Source: an uncultured Colwellia sp.
GTDB lineage: Bacteria > Pseudomonadota > Gammaproteobacteria > Enterobacterales > Alteromonadaceae
Length of the DNA: 64,000 bases
Direction: 5' to 3'
Assembly: GCA_913062815.1 (NCBI GenBank)
Contig: CAJXWZ010000027.1
Span: forward strand, 1-64,000
Made by a program: the position numbers and the translations under genes. Shown here piece by piece: positions 31,345 through 40,711 of the stretch (position 1 is the first letter of the stretch; every line of letters begins with the position of its first letter). Below the pieces are notes generated by a model that was not told the origin of the DNA, did no database searches, and saw only the letters and a program-made list of their open reading frames with translations.

Positions 31345-31952
31345 AAAACATTAACTGCAAGTTTCTCTCAATATTAACCAAATTTTGATTCAACTAATTG
31401 CTGTTCGCATGATGAGCTACTCAAGCAACAAGTGAAGTCATGAAAATCATAACTTTAGCGTTTCAATTTGGCACCAAATGTTACTGATAAATAGATCTGA
31501 GTTCTGAATTATCAGAACAATAGACTTCACGTTCATATACACTATCTTCAAGATAGCTGACATTAGAATATATACTCTATGGCCCTTTCGCCCCCATTGA
31601 GAGATAGGACTAAACAATCACTAATGTTGCAGATCAACCTGCACGCTAGAAAATTTAAACGTCAACTTCCCTATCCGAAGCTTTTTTGTAGAATTATGCC
31701 AAAGTATAAGTAATGTATTAACAGGTCGTTTTATCGTTGTCCAAAGTTTGTTACGTTGTGTAAACACACTTTTAGTATAGTTATCCTCCTTAAGTCGATG
31801 GATTTCTTTTTAATCATATCAATGACTTTTTCATAAATAGAAGTTATAACTATAATATGGTGTTATTTTTGATATCTAAATAAATCATGTTAGATAATCG
31901 ATAATAATGGATAAGTAGTACAATTCAATAAAATAAATTAAAAGGAATAATT
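31345..31952. other. 608-base intergenic region after the recombinase genes
   Basis: No coding frame, RNA gene or recA 5' sequence is seen on either strand. It contains TAGGACTAAA (31605-31614), which also lies just inside the left end, the hairpin-like GTTCTGAATTATCAGAAC near 31500, and CTAGAAAATTT at 31646. It probably holds the right end or internal control region of the element and the promoter of the signalling operon. Confidence 0.5.
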
Positions 31953-33263
31953 GTGTCAGAGATAAATACCGAGCCACATCCATACTCAGACATGACCCTT
32001 TTATGTGTTGATGATGAGGCAAGTATTTTAAGAACAATGCAACGTTTATTTCGCAATAAGCCTTACGAAATTGTCATTGCTGAAAGTGGCGAACAAGCGT
32101 TACTTATTATGCAAGAACAACCAATTGACTTGATAATATCAGATATGAGAATGCCGGGAATGGACGGCCCCACTTTATTAGAAAAATCTGCTCAATTATA
32201 TCCAAAAATGTGTCGTATAGTACTGAGTGGTTATGCAGATTTCGAATCTACAGTAGCCGCAGTTAACTTAGGAAAAATAAATAGATTTATAAATAAACCA
32301 TGGAATAATAATGAATTAATTAATGTTGTTGAAGAATGTTTAGAAAGTATAAAATTAAAGAAAGAAAACAATCAATTAAAATTAAAAATAAGCCAAAAAA
32401 ACGAGCAACTAAAACTTTGGAATCAAGAGCTTGAAGAGAAGATAAATTTACGAACCAAACAAATACTCGCTTCACTAAAGCGAAACGAAAGGAACAACAA
32501 AGCTACCGAAAAGATGCTTTTCAATTTTATAGCGATCAATTCAAACCTTAATGGTGACTTTGCAAAAAATGTCGGAAATTTAGCTGGACGGATGGCCAGT
32601 AAGCTTGGTTTAGATAAAAGTGATATCAATGATATTCGCCTTGCCGGTTTCCTCACTGAAATTGGCATGTTGGGTTTGGATGAGAAAATTTGCACTACAC
32701 CATATAACCTGTTGAATTATGATCAAAAAACAGAGTTCTTAGGGCAAGGGAAAATTGCACAACAAATCCTCTCCCCTGCCCATCATATGAATAATGTTCT
32801 TGATATGATTTGCAATCAATACGAATCACTCGATGTAATAGCAACGTTAGGTAATAATGTTGCTCAGCAAGGAAGTCGAATTTTAAGAGTTGCTCGAGAT
32901 TACTGGCGCTACGCGTACGGTAAAATTGCACCTGAAAAATTGGAATATCGACATGTTTGTATCGAATTAAACAAAGGCAAAAATATAAAATATGATCAAG
33001 AACTATTAGGTATTTTAGAATCAAATCCTGAGTTGGTAGAAGACGGAGTGGTGGAACAAGGTATTAACTCCCAACAACTTTTAGCAGGTATGTTACTAAA
33101 ACATAATTTGTATAGCACAAACCGCTTGTTAATTTTGGCTGAAGGCCATGAATTTTCTGAATCTTCTATTGATAAATTAATAGAGTACGAAATCAATCAA
33201 AAACATATATTTTCGATTGTAATCGAAAAATTTACTAACCAACAGAAGTTAATTAAGGATTAA
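31953..33263 (+). CDS. Response regulator with degenerate HD-GYP domain (HnoD-like)
   Basis: Protein of 436 residues: an N-terminal receiver with acidic pair D20/D21, phospho-acceptor D64 (ISDMRMPG) and KPWNN, a coiled-coil linker (~130-165), then an HD-GYP-related domain. In the latter the metal-binding LHDIGK signature reads LTEIGML and the GYP motif is gone, so phosphodiesterase activity is not expected. This matches the HnoD type, which modulates a partner phosphodiesterase in Shewanella H-NOX signalling. It starts at GTG with AAAGGA upstream. It is three bases from the H-NOX gene, so it belongs to the same operon. Confidence 0.85.
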   Translation: MSEINTEPHPYSDMTLLCVDDEASILRTMQRLFRNKPYEIVIAESGEQALLIMQEQPIDLIISDMRMPGMDGPTLLEKSAQLYPKMCRIVLSGYADFESTVAAVNLGKINRFINKPWNNNELINVVEECLESIKLKKENNQLKLKISQKNEQLKLWNQELEEKINLRTKQILASLKRNERNNKATEKMLFNFIAINSNLNGDFAKNVGNLAGRMASKLGLDKSDINDIRLAGFLTEIGMLGLDEKICTTPYNLLNYDQKTEFLGQGKIAQQILSPAHHMNNVLDMICNQYESLDVIATLGNNVAQQGSRILRVARDYWRYAYGKIAPEKLEYRHVCIELNKGKNIKYDQELLGILESNPELVEDGVVEQGINSQQLLAGMLLKHNLYSTNRLLILAEGHEFSESSIDKLIEYEINQKHIFSIVIEKFTNQQKLIKD

Positions 33264-33266
33264 AAG

Positions 33267-33815
33267 ATGCAAGGTTCTGTATTTACTTCTTTTTCAGATA
33301 TGGTTATTGAAAAAATGGGCATAGTGACATGGAATGAATTATTAATTAAGGTGAAACCTTGCTCTAAAGGAATTTATACGAATGCTATGTTATACCAAGA
33401 TTCAGAACTAATGGACTTGGTCACAGAGTTGTCGAAAAAAATGAAAATAGAGGTTGAAGATTTGCTTAGAATTTTTGGCGGTTACCTTTTTATTCGTTTA
33501 TATAATGCCAGTCCTGCAAACCTAACTAAAGTTGATAACCTTAAAGATTTTTTACTTATAATTGACTCGGTCATTCACAAAGAAGTTAAACGTGTATACC
33601 CAACTGCTTATCTTCCTACTTTTGATTACGCTGAAAATGCGCAAGGTGATTTGGTGATGCATTATCAGTCAAAACGAAAATTATGTCATTTAGCCGAAGG
33701 GTTAATATTAGGTGCTGCCGAACATTTTAATCAAATTATAACCATTCAACAACAAGAGTGCATGCACAATGGTGCTGATAAATGTAAGTTAACCATTTCT
33801 TTTAAGGAAAAGTAA
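33267..33815 (+). CDS. H-NOX heme nitric-oxide sensor protein
   Basis: Stand-alone H-NOX (HNOB) protein of 182 residues. The proximal heme ligand is H104 (SVIHKEV) and the heme-propionate motif YxSxR is Y133-S135-R137. C140, C165 and C173 occur where Shewanella and Vibrio H-NOX proteins have their zinc or redox site, though the expected histidine ligand near 162 is a glutamine. It should bind nitric oxide through ferrous heme and control the kinase that follows. The TAATG overlap with the kinase gene shows tight coupling. Confidence 0.95.
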   Translation: MQGSVFTSFSDMVIEKMGIVTWNELLIKVKPCSKGIYTNAMLYQDSELMDLVTELSKKMKIEVEDLLRIFGGYLFIRLYNASPANLTKVDNLKDFLLIIDSVIHKEVKRVYPTAYLPTFDYAENAQGDLVMHYQSKRKLCHLAEGLILGAAEHFNQIITIQQQECMHNGADKCKLTISFKEK

Positions 33816-34753
33816 TGAATGAGGAGAATGCGTATAAACTTGCTTATGAACGAGAAAAAAGTGCCCGATTACTCGCCGAAAAACTTCTTGAGAAAAAAAC
33901 ACGAGAATTATACGATAATGTTTTGAATCTTGAAGGTGCTGTTTCAGAGCTAAAATTAACGCAATCACAACTCATTCAATCAGAGAAAATGGCCTCATTA
34001 GGGAAAATTACTGCGGGTATCGCCCATGAAATAAATAATCCTATTGGCTACTCATATAGCAACCTCTCTTGCTTAGCAGAAAATTTAATAGACTATTTTA
34101 GTTTAGACAGTATCATACAAAATTCGAATGTCCTTCAAGAAGATCCGTCTTTCGTATTAAAGAAATACCGTCAAAAACATAAACAAATCAATGCAAACTA
34201 TATTATTAAGGATTGTCCTAGTTTACTCTGTGATTCGCTCGAAGGTTTAGATAGAGTGAAGAGTATAATCAATAATTTGAAAAAAATATCTTATAAAGGC
34301 AACAACGAGTTTATTTCCTGCAGTATCAATGAATGTATTAATGATTGTATTAAAGTGGTAGACAATGAGTTTAAATATTCGATGGACGTTAATTTAGAAC
34401 TTGAAGACTGCGCTAATATTTGTGGACAGCCAGCAGATCTAATCCAAGTCTTTATTAATTTATTTATAAATGCTTCACATGCCTGTAGTGAAAATGGATT
34501 ATTGAGTATTAAATCTCACCAAGAGAACCGTCATATAATTATCAGAATAAAAGATAACGGCAAAGGCATTAACGAAAGCATCCAACAGAATATATTCGAC
34601 CCTTTCTTCACAACTAAACTTGCTGGGGAAGGTACCGGATTAGGTTTGTCTGTATCCCACGGTATTATTGAAAAACATGGTGGAACAATAAAAGTACAGA
34701 GTGATGGACATGATGGAACTTGTTTCATCATTAAGCTTCCTATTGAAGAGTAA
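33815..34753 (+). CDS. Soluble H-NOX-associated histidine kinase
   Basis: Cytoplasmic kinase of 312 residues with no membrane helix or sensor domain of its own. An N-terminal coiled coil leads into the phospho-acceptor H71 (GIAHEINNPI). The ATPase domain has the N-box, DNGKGI and GEGTGLGLSVSHG. As in the HnoK family, its input is probably the H-NOX protein encoded just upstream, with nitric-oxide-bound H-NOX inhibiting autophosphorylation. The upstream response regulator is the obvious phosphate acceptor, and other regulators may be too. Confidence 0.9.
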   Translation: MNEENAYKLAYEREKSARLLAEKLLEKKTRELYDNVLNLEGAVSELKLTQSQLIQSEKMASLGKITAGIAHEINNPIGYSYSNLSCLAENLIDYFSLDSIIQNSNVLQEDPSFVLKKYRQKHKQINANYIIKDCPSLLCDSLEGLDRVKSIINNLKKISYKGNNEFISCSINECINDCIKVVDNEFKYSMDVNLELEDCANICGQPADLIQVFINLFINASHACSENGLLSIKSHQENRHIIIRIKDNGKGINESIQQNIFDPFFTTKLAGEGTGLGLSVSHGIIEKHGGTIKVQSDGHDGTCFIIKLPIEE

Positions 34754-34897
34754 CTATAATTAACGTTGATTAAAACAATTAGCTATTTTGAACATATATA
34801 TAAGTCAATAAAATCTGAATAAATAAAGCATATTTACAGCCTTAGAACTAATTATGCGAATTTAATCGAGTGTAACTTTTATTATTTAAGGATATTC

Positions 34898-36136
34898 ATG
34901 TTAATGGTACTGTTAAACATTTCCAATAAAGGTAAATTTGCCTTTTGTTTAGTCGCACTTTTTGTTTTTTCTTGGCCTATATCTGCCCAGCAGCGATATA
35001 GAATTTACCTAGATGCTGATTTTTCCAGTACACAAGCCTCAAGTAACTCAATAAAACAGGGTATTGAAGTGGCACTAGCTGAAGAGAATTTTCAAATAAA
35101 TAGTTTTATTTTTGAGCTAGTTACTAAAGACCATCATGGAAACTCCTTACGAAGCAAACGTAATTTAGAGGCGTTCGTTTCTGATCAGCGAGGGTTAGTA
35201 GTTTTCTCTGGCTTACATTCGCCTCCTTTACTGGCTAATAAGGAGTTTATTAATCGCAACAATATATTGATGCTAGTTCCTTGGGCCGCTGCCGGACCAA
35301 TTACTCGCAGTGGCGATGATGAAAACTGGATATTCAGATTATCAATTGATGACAGTAACGCCGGTACTTTTATTACCGAGCAGGCTTTGAAGGAAGGGTT
35401 TAAAAAACCTTTACTTTTGTTAGAAAATACAGGCTGGGGGCGCTCGAATGAGCATACCATGACTCAAGCGCTACAACAAAAAAACATTAAGCCTAGTAAT
35501 ATAAAATGGTTTAATTGGGGGCTAGGTATTAATCAAGCCAAATTGTTGTTACGAGAAGCAAAATTAGATAATAGTGACGTAATTTTTTTTGTTGGTAATG
35601 CCAATGAAGGAAAAGTATTCATAAAAGCAATGGCTGAGTTGGAGAGTGATATAATACTACCAATTAGAAGTCACTGGGGAATAACTGGAGGAAATTTTGC
35701 AGAAACAATTAGTGTAAAACAAAGAGAAAATATAGACTTGCAATTTATTCAAACTCGATTTTCATTTTTAACTCAGCCAAAGACAGCGTTAGCAAAGCAA
35801 GTTTTCAAACAAGCCTCCTCTCGATATTCAATGATAAAAAGCCCCTCAGACATAAAAGCACAAACCGGTTTTATCCATGCGTATGATTTAACCAAAATAT
35901 TGATTGAGGCAATAAAAAGTGCGTCCTTAAGTGGTGATAGGGAACGCGATAGTCAAGCAATAAAAGAAGCTTTAGAAAATTTACAAAACCCCGTTAAAGG
36001 TTTAATTAAAACCTATGACAAGCCTTTTTCTCAATACTCAGCAAGTAATGCCAACGCACATGAAGCTCTATCTATTGCCGATTATGTAATGGCATATTAT
36101 AACGACAACAATAACATCGTATTATTAAAAAAATAA
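34898..36136 (+). CDS. Periplasmic substrate-binding protein (ABC-type, amino-acid/urea-like fold)
   Basis: Exported protein of 412 residues with a signal peptide ending near SAQQ. The mature part resembles type I periplasmic binding proteins of the branched-chain amino-acid family (peripla_BP_6), with FSGLHSPPLLA, a hinge region and NTGWGRSNEH. No permease or ATPase genes are near. The next gene, 31 bases on, is a membrane histidine kinase, so the likely job is ligand sensing in the periplasm rather than import. The ATG has AAGGA upstream. The ligand is unknown. Confidence 0.85.
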   Translation: MLMVLLNISNKGKFAFCLVALFVFSWPISAQQRYRIYLDADFSSTQASSNSIKQGIEVALAEENFQINSFIFELVTKDHHGNSLRSKRNLEAFVSDQRGLVVFSGLHSPPLLANKEFINRNNILMLVPWAAAGPITRSGDDENWIFRLSIDDSNAGTFITEQALKEGFKKPLLLLENTGWGRSNEHTMTQALQQKNIKPSNIKWFNWGLGINQAKLLLREAKLDNSDVIFFVGNANEGKVFIKAMAELESDIILPIRSHWGITGGNFAETISVKQRENIDLQFIQTRFSFLTQPKTALAKQVFKQASSRYSMIKSPSDIKAQTGFIHAYDLTKILIEAIKSASLSGDRERDSQAIKEALENLQNPVKGLIKTYDKPFSQYSASNANAHEALSIADYVMAYYNDNNNIVLLKK

Positions 36137-36167
36137 TACCTACTATAAAGCAATATTTAATGACATT

Positions 36168-37973
36168 ATGAAAAAAACCAGTATTTCATTCGCACTTGCC
36201 AGCTTTGTTTTTGTTAGCAGTTTTGTGCTTGCTGCTTTTTCCACTGTATTAGTAATTAATCATATTGTAGATACAGAAAATAAACAGCAAACACAGCTTA
36301 TCAAAAGAGAAACCAATACTATCATCAATAGTTATCACTTGTTTTTTCAACATAGGTTAACCCTACTCACCGAACAAGCTAACTTCCCAATGATGTTGCA
36401 AGCGGCTATGCAGCCAGAAGCTAATATTAGTAAATTAAAGGATTTTATGGCCGATATTACTCTTTTAGGTGAACGCTATCAGCAAACACTTTTAGATTTT
36501 GAAGGAAATCATCTTTATTCCAGTATAAATAGCGATGTTCCTGATTATAAGGTGAAACCTTGGCTGAATAATCTAATCTTACAGGACGAAGATAATTATT
36601 TAGGTGTTGAACAATTAAATGGGCAATATTTTTGGGTTATGGCAATGACTATTCGTTATAACAAGTCTACCGAAGGATTTTGGGTAACTTTGCTCCCAAT
36701 AAAAGAAATAGACGAAACAAAGCATTCAAAAGAACAATTAAACGGCTTAATGATTGAAGTACACCACAAAGAAAAACTAATCATACGTTTTGGCCAACAT
36801 TTAGAGGGGCAAAGCTATGTTATCAATTGGCAACATATGTCTGTTGCATTTAAATTTACATTTGACAATTCTGTAATGAATCAAGAACTTTATAGTGCTG
36901 CTTTGAAATTTAGTTCCCTCATTATTCTCGCACTTATTCTGATCAGCACGTTAGCCTATTTTTATGGTTATCGTTACTTTGTTAAACCGCTATTACTTTT
37001 ATCTCAAGCGACTGGAGAGCTTGATAAAGGGAGTGAATATACTAAGCTACAAGAAAACTTAAGGATTAAAGAGTTAGACGAATTATTTGTAAAGTTTAAT
37101 CAAATGACAAAAAAGGTTCATCGAAGAGAACAAGCACTAAAGAAAAGCTATGACAAATTATCCAAAGCTAATGAAAACTTAATACTAAGTGAATCTCAAT
37201 TAATACAATCTGAAAAACTAGCCAGTATTGGTATGTTATCTGCTGGGGTAGCTCATGAAATTAATAACCCGATAAGTTTCGTGAAAAGTAACTTAGAGAT
37301 ACTGAAAGGTTACTTAGATGATATAGAAGCTTATCGCCATGAAATTGAAGGTCAATTTACTTCTCAAGTACAACAATACCTTCTGCAATCAATTGCCAAA
37401 AAATACGATATTCAATTTATTATAGACGATAGTAAACCTCTTTTAGATAACAGTATTGAGGGAACTAAAAAAATTACTGAAATAGTGAGTAATTTAAAAA
37501 CTTTTGCGAGAACAGAGCAAGAGACTAAAACTTTAACTGATATCAACGAAGGACTTACTGCCACTATAAATATGGTATCAAATGAACTTAAATATACTTG
37601 TAAATTACATATCGATTTAGCGCCTTTACCAAATATTTATGCGTTTCCGAGTAAATTAAATCAAGTATTTATGAACTTGTTAATGAATGCTGGACAATCA
37701 ATAACAAATAAGGGGGATATTTTTATCAGAACATTTCAAAAAGATCTCTATATTGTTATAGAGATTAAAGATAACGGTAGTGGCATTGCAGCTAACGTAT
37801 TACCCTATATTTTTACCCCTTTCTTCACATCTAAACCGGTAGGTGAAGGTACAGGTCTTGGCTTATCAATCAGTCATGGAATTATTGAACAACATAACGG
37901 CAGAATAGAGGTCATATCAGAAGAAAATAAAGGTAGTTGCTTTTCTGTTTATATTCCTACCAAATTAAAATAA
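36168..37973 (+). CDS. Membrane sensor histidine kinase
   Basis: Protein of 601 residues. A membrane helix at ~8-30, a periplasmic sensor region, a second helix at ~245-268 and a HAMP-like segment lead to a coiled coil. The phospho-acceptor is H363 (GVAHEINNPI), and the ATPase domain has DNGSGI and GEGTGLGLSISHG. The phospho-acceptor region is strikingly similar to that of the H-NOX kinase (both have LIQSEK...AS.G and AHEINNPI). It is paired with the binding protein upstream. Its response regulator is not adjacent; the sigma-54 activator at the end of the window is a candidate. Confidence 0.92.
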   Translation: MKKTSISFALASFVFVSSFVLAAFSTVLVINHIVDTENKQQTQLIKRETNTIINSYHLFFQHRLTLLTEQANFPMMLQAAMQPEANISKLKDFMADITLLGERYQQTLLDFEGNHLYSSINSDVPDYKVKPWLNNLILQDEDNYLGVEQLNGQYFWVMAMTIRYNKSTEGFWVTLLPIKEIDETKHSKEQLNGLMIEVHHKEKLIIRFGQHLEGQSYVINWQHMSVAFKFTFDNSVMNQELYSAALKFSSLIILALILISTLAYFYGYRYFVKPLLLLSQATGELDKGSEYTKLQENLRIKELDELFVKFNQMTKKVHRREQALKKSYDKLSKANENLILSESQLIQSEKLASIGMLSAGVAHEINNPISFVKSNLEILKGYLDDIEAYRHEIEGQFTSQVQQYLLQSIAKKYDIQFIIDDSKPLLDNSIEGTKKITEIVSNLKTFARTEQETKTLTDINEGLTATINMVSNELKYTCKLHIDLAPLPNIYAFPSKLNQVFMNLLMNAGQSITNKGDIFIRTFQKDLYIVIEIKDNGSGIAANVLPYIFTPFFTSKPVGEGTGLGLSISHGIIEQHNGRIEVISEENKGSCFSVYIPTKLK

Positions 37974-37993
37974 TTCTATTCCTGATATCATTA

Positions 37994-38004
37994 TTGCTTT
38001 GCAA
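37994..38004 (+). promoter_or_regulatory. Inverted repeat TTGCTTTGCAA, candidate enhancer site A
   Basis: TTGC-TTT-GCAA, the first of three exact copies in the exopolysaccharide region. It lies 59 bases upstream of a sigma-54-type promoter element, where an NtrC-type activator would bind. Confidence 0.55.
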
Positions 38005-38062
38005 TATGCGACAACGTCTTCCCTTCCCACAATAACCATATGATTATAAAGAAAATATAAAA

Positions 38063-38078
38063 AGGAACACTCCTTGCT
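38063..38078 (+). promoter_or_regulatory. Sigma-54-type promoter before the LruC gene
   Basis: AGGAACACTCCTTGCT keeps GG-N10-GC with TTGCT at -12; the -24 part is weaker (AGGAACA against TGGCACG). Transcription would start ~38089, 23 bases before the chosen ATG at 38112. Confidence 0.55.
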
Positions 38079-38111
38079 ATATAACTAATAAACATGTCAG
38101 GAGTTATTTGT

Positions 38112-40199
38112 ATGTGGTATTTAAAAAACCTTCAACGTTGCTTTTTCGCTTATTTAATAATTTTTCAAGTATCTTTGAATGCGAGTCCTTTCGAGAGTTG
38201 TCCTTCAAATGCATTTTTAATGCAACAAACAGTTGCACAACTTTATGGCGTAAACCTAGTTACGGGAGAGTACTCTTTATTATCAGACAATTTAGGCACT
38301 AATGATAAAATCAATGCCATCGGCTTTAATTTTCATGATAATTACATTTATGGTTGGGGATATGAATGGGGCACTTTAGTTCGTATTGGGGATGACTATC
38401 AAGCCACACCAATTGTACTAGAAAATAACCCTGGAATAAATTTTTTTGTTGGTGATGTCGCAATCAATGAAAACAGCTATTATTTTTATAAAAAAGGTGT
38501 GAGTTACGGTTTATATAAAGTTTCCTTAAATGAACAGTCAAACGAATATTTACAAGTAAAAAAAATTATTAATGGGCAAAGTCTGTCGATCCCTATTTTT
38601 GATTTTGCTTTTCATCCTGATAATGGTTTTGCTTACACTGTAGATAAAAATGGGCAACTTTATCAAATAAACGTCACTAACGGTAACTTAACTGCCTTAG
38701 GTAATGTAGGGGAATCAGGTACCTTTGGCGCCGTTTACTTTGATGTTGAGGGCAATTTCTATATTAGTCGTAACAATGATGGTTTTGTCTTTATTATTAA
38801 CATTGATGATGTAACCCCAAAAGCGACATTTTTTGCCTACGGCCCTAACGCGTCACAAAACGATGGTGCACGTTGTGCTGTTGCCCCTGTTATTGATGAA
38901 TCTATTGCTGCAACAACTGACTATGGTGATGCTCCAGACAGTTACGGAACTACACTTTTTAGTAATGGTGCAAGACACGGTATCAGCAATGTCTATCTAG
39001 GCAATAATATAACCACTGAGCATAATGCTAATGTCTACCCTAAAGTAGACCAAGATGACGGTATTATTTATTTAACACCTTTATTAGCAGGCAGTGACAG
39101 TCTCATTCAAGTAAAAGCTACAGGTGCTGGCTACATAAATATATGGGGTGACTGGGATCGTGATGGTAAGTTTTCACAAGAAGAAAAATTAATTTCAGAT
39201 AAATATATGGATAATACAACCGAAGTGTTCCTTGTCAATACACCAGTAAGTGCTTTAAATGGTTTTACTTGGACAAGAGCTAGATTCACTTCAATAGCTT
39301 CAATAGTCGCTAGTGGTGGTGTCCCTGATGGTGAAGTTGAAGATTATAGAGTACTAGTAACTAACTCTGGTAATAGCCAAATTCAAGATACACCGTACTA
39401 CATTGCCTTTGAAGATAGCTGGCCGGAACAAGGTGATTACGATATGAATGATGTTGTTATGTTACAGAACTCTTCATTATTATTAAACGATGCATTCGAA
39501 GTAAAACAAATTGAATTTCAAGGTGAATTAAAAGCACTAGGCGCCTCTTATCACAATGGATTTGCTATCCAATTAGACAATATCCTACCTAGTAATGTAA
39601 ATAGAGATCTAGTACGTTTTGAAATCAATGGTGTTTTACAAGAAACTAATGCAATAGAAGAAGATACACAATATTTAGTAATTAAAATCACTGATGATTT
39701 ACGTAGTCATATTCAACTAAATGAAAGTTGTTCTTATTATAAAACAGAAGCAAATTGCAGTAATGCATCTCAAATGAACTTCAGCGTAACAGTGCCGTTT
39801 ATTAACCCCATATCATTAGTTCAGTTTCCTGAAGCACCTTATAACCCATTTATATTTGCCAAAGAAGCTACCTATCATGGTGATCTATTTTATCACCCTG
39901 GTAGAGCTCTAGAAATCCATCTAAAAAACAAAATACCAACGTCTAAAGCTGATTATAATATGTTCGGTGTAGCTGACGATAAAACTCAAATTTCGGTTAA
40001 TTATAACTATCAAAATAGTAATGGTTTACCTTGGGCGTTAGCTATAAATCCAGGCTCTCTAGAGGAGTGGAAACATCCCCGTGAAATGGTTGACATATTA
40101 CAAGCATATCCTAACTTTCAATTATTTGTAGAAAGCAATGGTAATAAAGAAACCAGCTGGTTCTCTCAAAATAATGCAGTTAATTCAAAACTTTATTAA
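38112..40199 (+). CDS. Secreted LruC-domain protein
   Basis: The frame opens at 38094, but the ATG at 38112 has AGGAG eight bases upstream and yields 695 residues. A signal peptide ends near LNASPF. Residues ~20-280 form a repetitive beta region (NLVTGEYSLLS) like DUF6923. A GEVED-type segment follows (DYGDAPDSYGT, VDQDDGI, GDWDRDGKF). A C-terminal LruC domain then carries the hallmark FEDSWPEQGDYDMNDVV. LruC proteins are surface-exposed or secreted calcium-binding-like proteins of unclear function. It is followed by a lipoprotein gene and shares sigma-54-type control with the exopolysaccharide genes, so a matrix role is plausible. Confidence 0.85.
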   Translation: MWYLKNLQRCFFAYLIIFQVSLNASPFESCPSNAFLMQQTVAQLYGVNLVTGEYSLLSDNLGTNDKINAIGFNFHDNYIYGWGYEWGTLVRIGDDYQATPIVLENNPGINFFVGDVAINENSYYFYKKGVSYGLYKVSLNEQSNEYLQVKKIINGQSLSIPIFDFAFHPDNGFAYTVDKNGQLYQINVTNGNLTALGNVGESGTFGAVYFDVEGNFYISRNNDGFVFIINIDDVTPKATFFAYGPNASQNDGARCAVAPVIDESIAATTDYGDAPDSYGTTLFSNGARHGISNVYLGNNITTEHNANVYPKVDQDDGIIYLTPLLAGSDSLIQVKATGAGYINIWGDWDRDGKFSQEEKLISDKYMDNTTEVFLVNTPVSALNGFTWTRARFTSIASIVASGGVPDGEVEDYRVLVTNSGNSQIQDTPYYIAFEDSWPEQGDYDMNDVVMLQNSSLLLNDAFEVKQIEFQGELKALGASYHNGFAIQLDNILPSNVNRDLVRFEINGVLQETNAIEEDTQYLVIKITDDLRSHIQLNESCSYYKTEANCSNASQMNFSVTVPFINPISLVQFPEAPYNPFIFAKEATYHGDLFYHPGRALEIHLKNKIPTSKADYNMFGVADDKTQISVNYNYQNSNGLPWALAINPGSLEEWKHPREMVDILQAYPNFQLFVESNGNKETSWFSQNNAVNSKLY

Positions 40200-40231
40200 T
40201 ACCAAAATAGCGATATAAGGGAGTAGAAGTG

Positions 40232-40711
40232 ATGAAGAACAATTTAATTACACTCATAATGTTAAACATAACTATATTAATTACGGGTTGCGGTGGAGGT
40301 GATGAAAAAGGAAATAATTCATCAACAGAATCGGTTGAAAGCCCTTCCCCAATTGAAATATCAACACAAAACACTATCGCCACAAGCGATTTAATGAGTA
40401 CCCCAGATTTTGATTTTATATCAGATGCTAATTTGGAAGTTACACTACCCATTTCTCCATCAACCGCCGTCAGTTACTTTATAAATATATGCACCGATTT
40501 CTCTGATGAAAATAATAAGGTTAAAATAAATTATGACAGTTGTAAGTTAAGGACATTACTTACAACTCAAGAGCAACTATTCAATTTATCCTTAAGTACG
40601 GCTGAATTCCGGTTATTAGCTCAAATTTGGCCTATTGAAAATAGCGCAAAACCAATAAATATTTACTGGGATATATCCAAATCAGGTAAAAGATGGAAAA
40701 TAACTATTTGA
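40232..40711 (+). CDS. Lipoprotein, unknown function
   Basis: Predicted lipoprotein of 159 residues. The signal peptide ends in the lipobox LITGC, with C20 as the lipidated residue, followed by GGGDEKG. The mature part has a low-complexity linker and a small C-terminal domain with two cysteines (NICTDF, DSCKLR). I do not recognise the family. The ATG at 40232 is preceded by AGGGAG. It lies 30 bases after the LruC gene, so both are probably co-expressed and the product may accompany the LruC protein. Confidence 0.75.
   Translation: MKNNLITLIMLNITILITGCGGGDEKGNNSSTESVESPSPIEISTQNTIATSDLMSTPDFDFISDANLEVTLPISPSTAVSYFINICTDFSDENNKVKINYDSCKLRTLLTTQEQLFNLSLSTAEFRLLAQIWPIENSAKPINIYWDISKSGKRWKITI

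Larger units (their letters stand above)
25048..31660. mobile_element. Recombinase-module mobile element abutting recA (right end uncertain)
   Basis: The left edge is the exact point where recA homology stops. The interior holds four tightly packed plus-strand genes: three tyrosine-recombinase-fold proteins and one coiled-coil protein. The right edge is not resolved because no recA 5' half follows. I place it tentatively at ~31.66 kb, where CTAGAAAATTT resembles the inverse of the left-end GCAAATTTTATCTAG. A further hint is TAGGACTAAA, present at 25056-25065 and 31605-31614 in direct orientation. The element could equally continue past the end of the window with the exopolysaccharide locus as cargo. 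Confidence 0.6.

Noticed and set aside
31345-31952. Expected recA 5' half on the far side of the recombinase genes
   Set aside because: Neither strand of this gap reads as RecA residues 1-165 (no Walker A GPESSGKT-type sequence), so the element boundary could not be closed here.
31953-33263. Active HD-GYP cyclic-di-GMP phosphodiesterase
   Set aside because: The HD pair is replaced (LTEIGML) and the GYP motif is absent.
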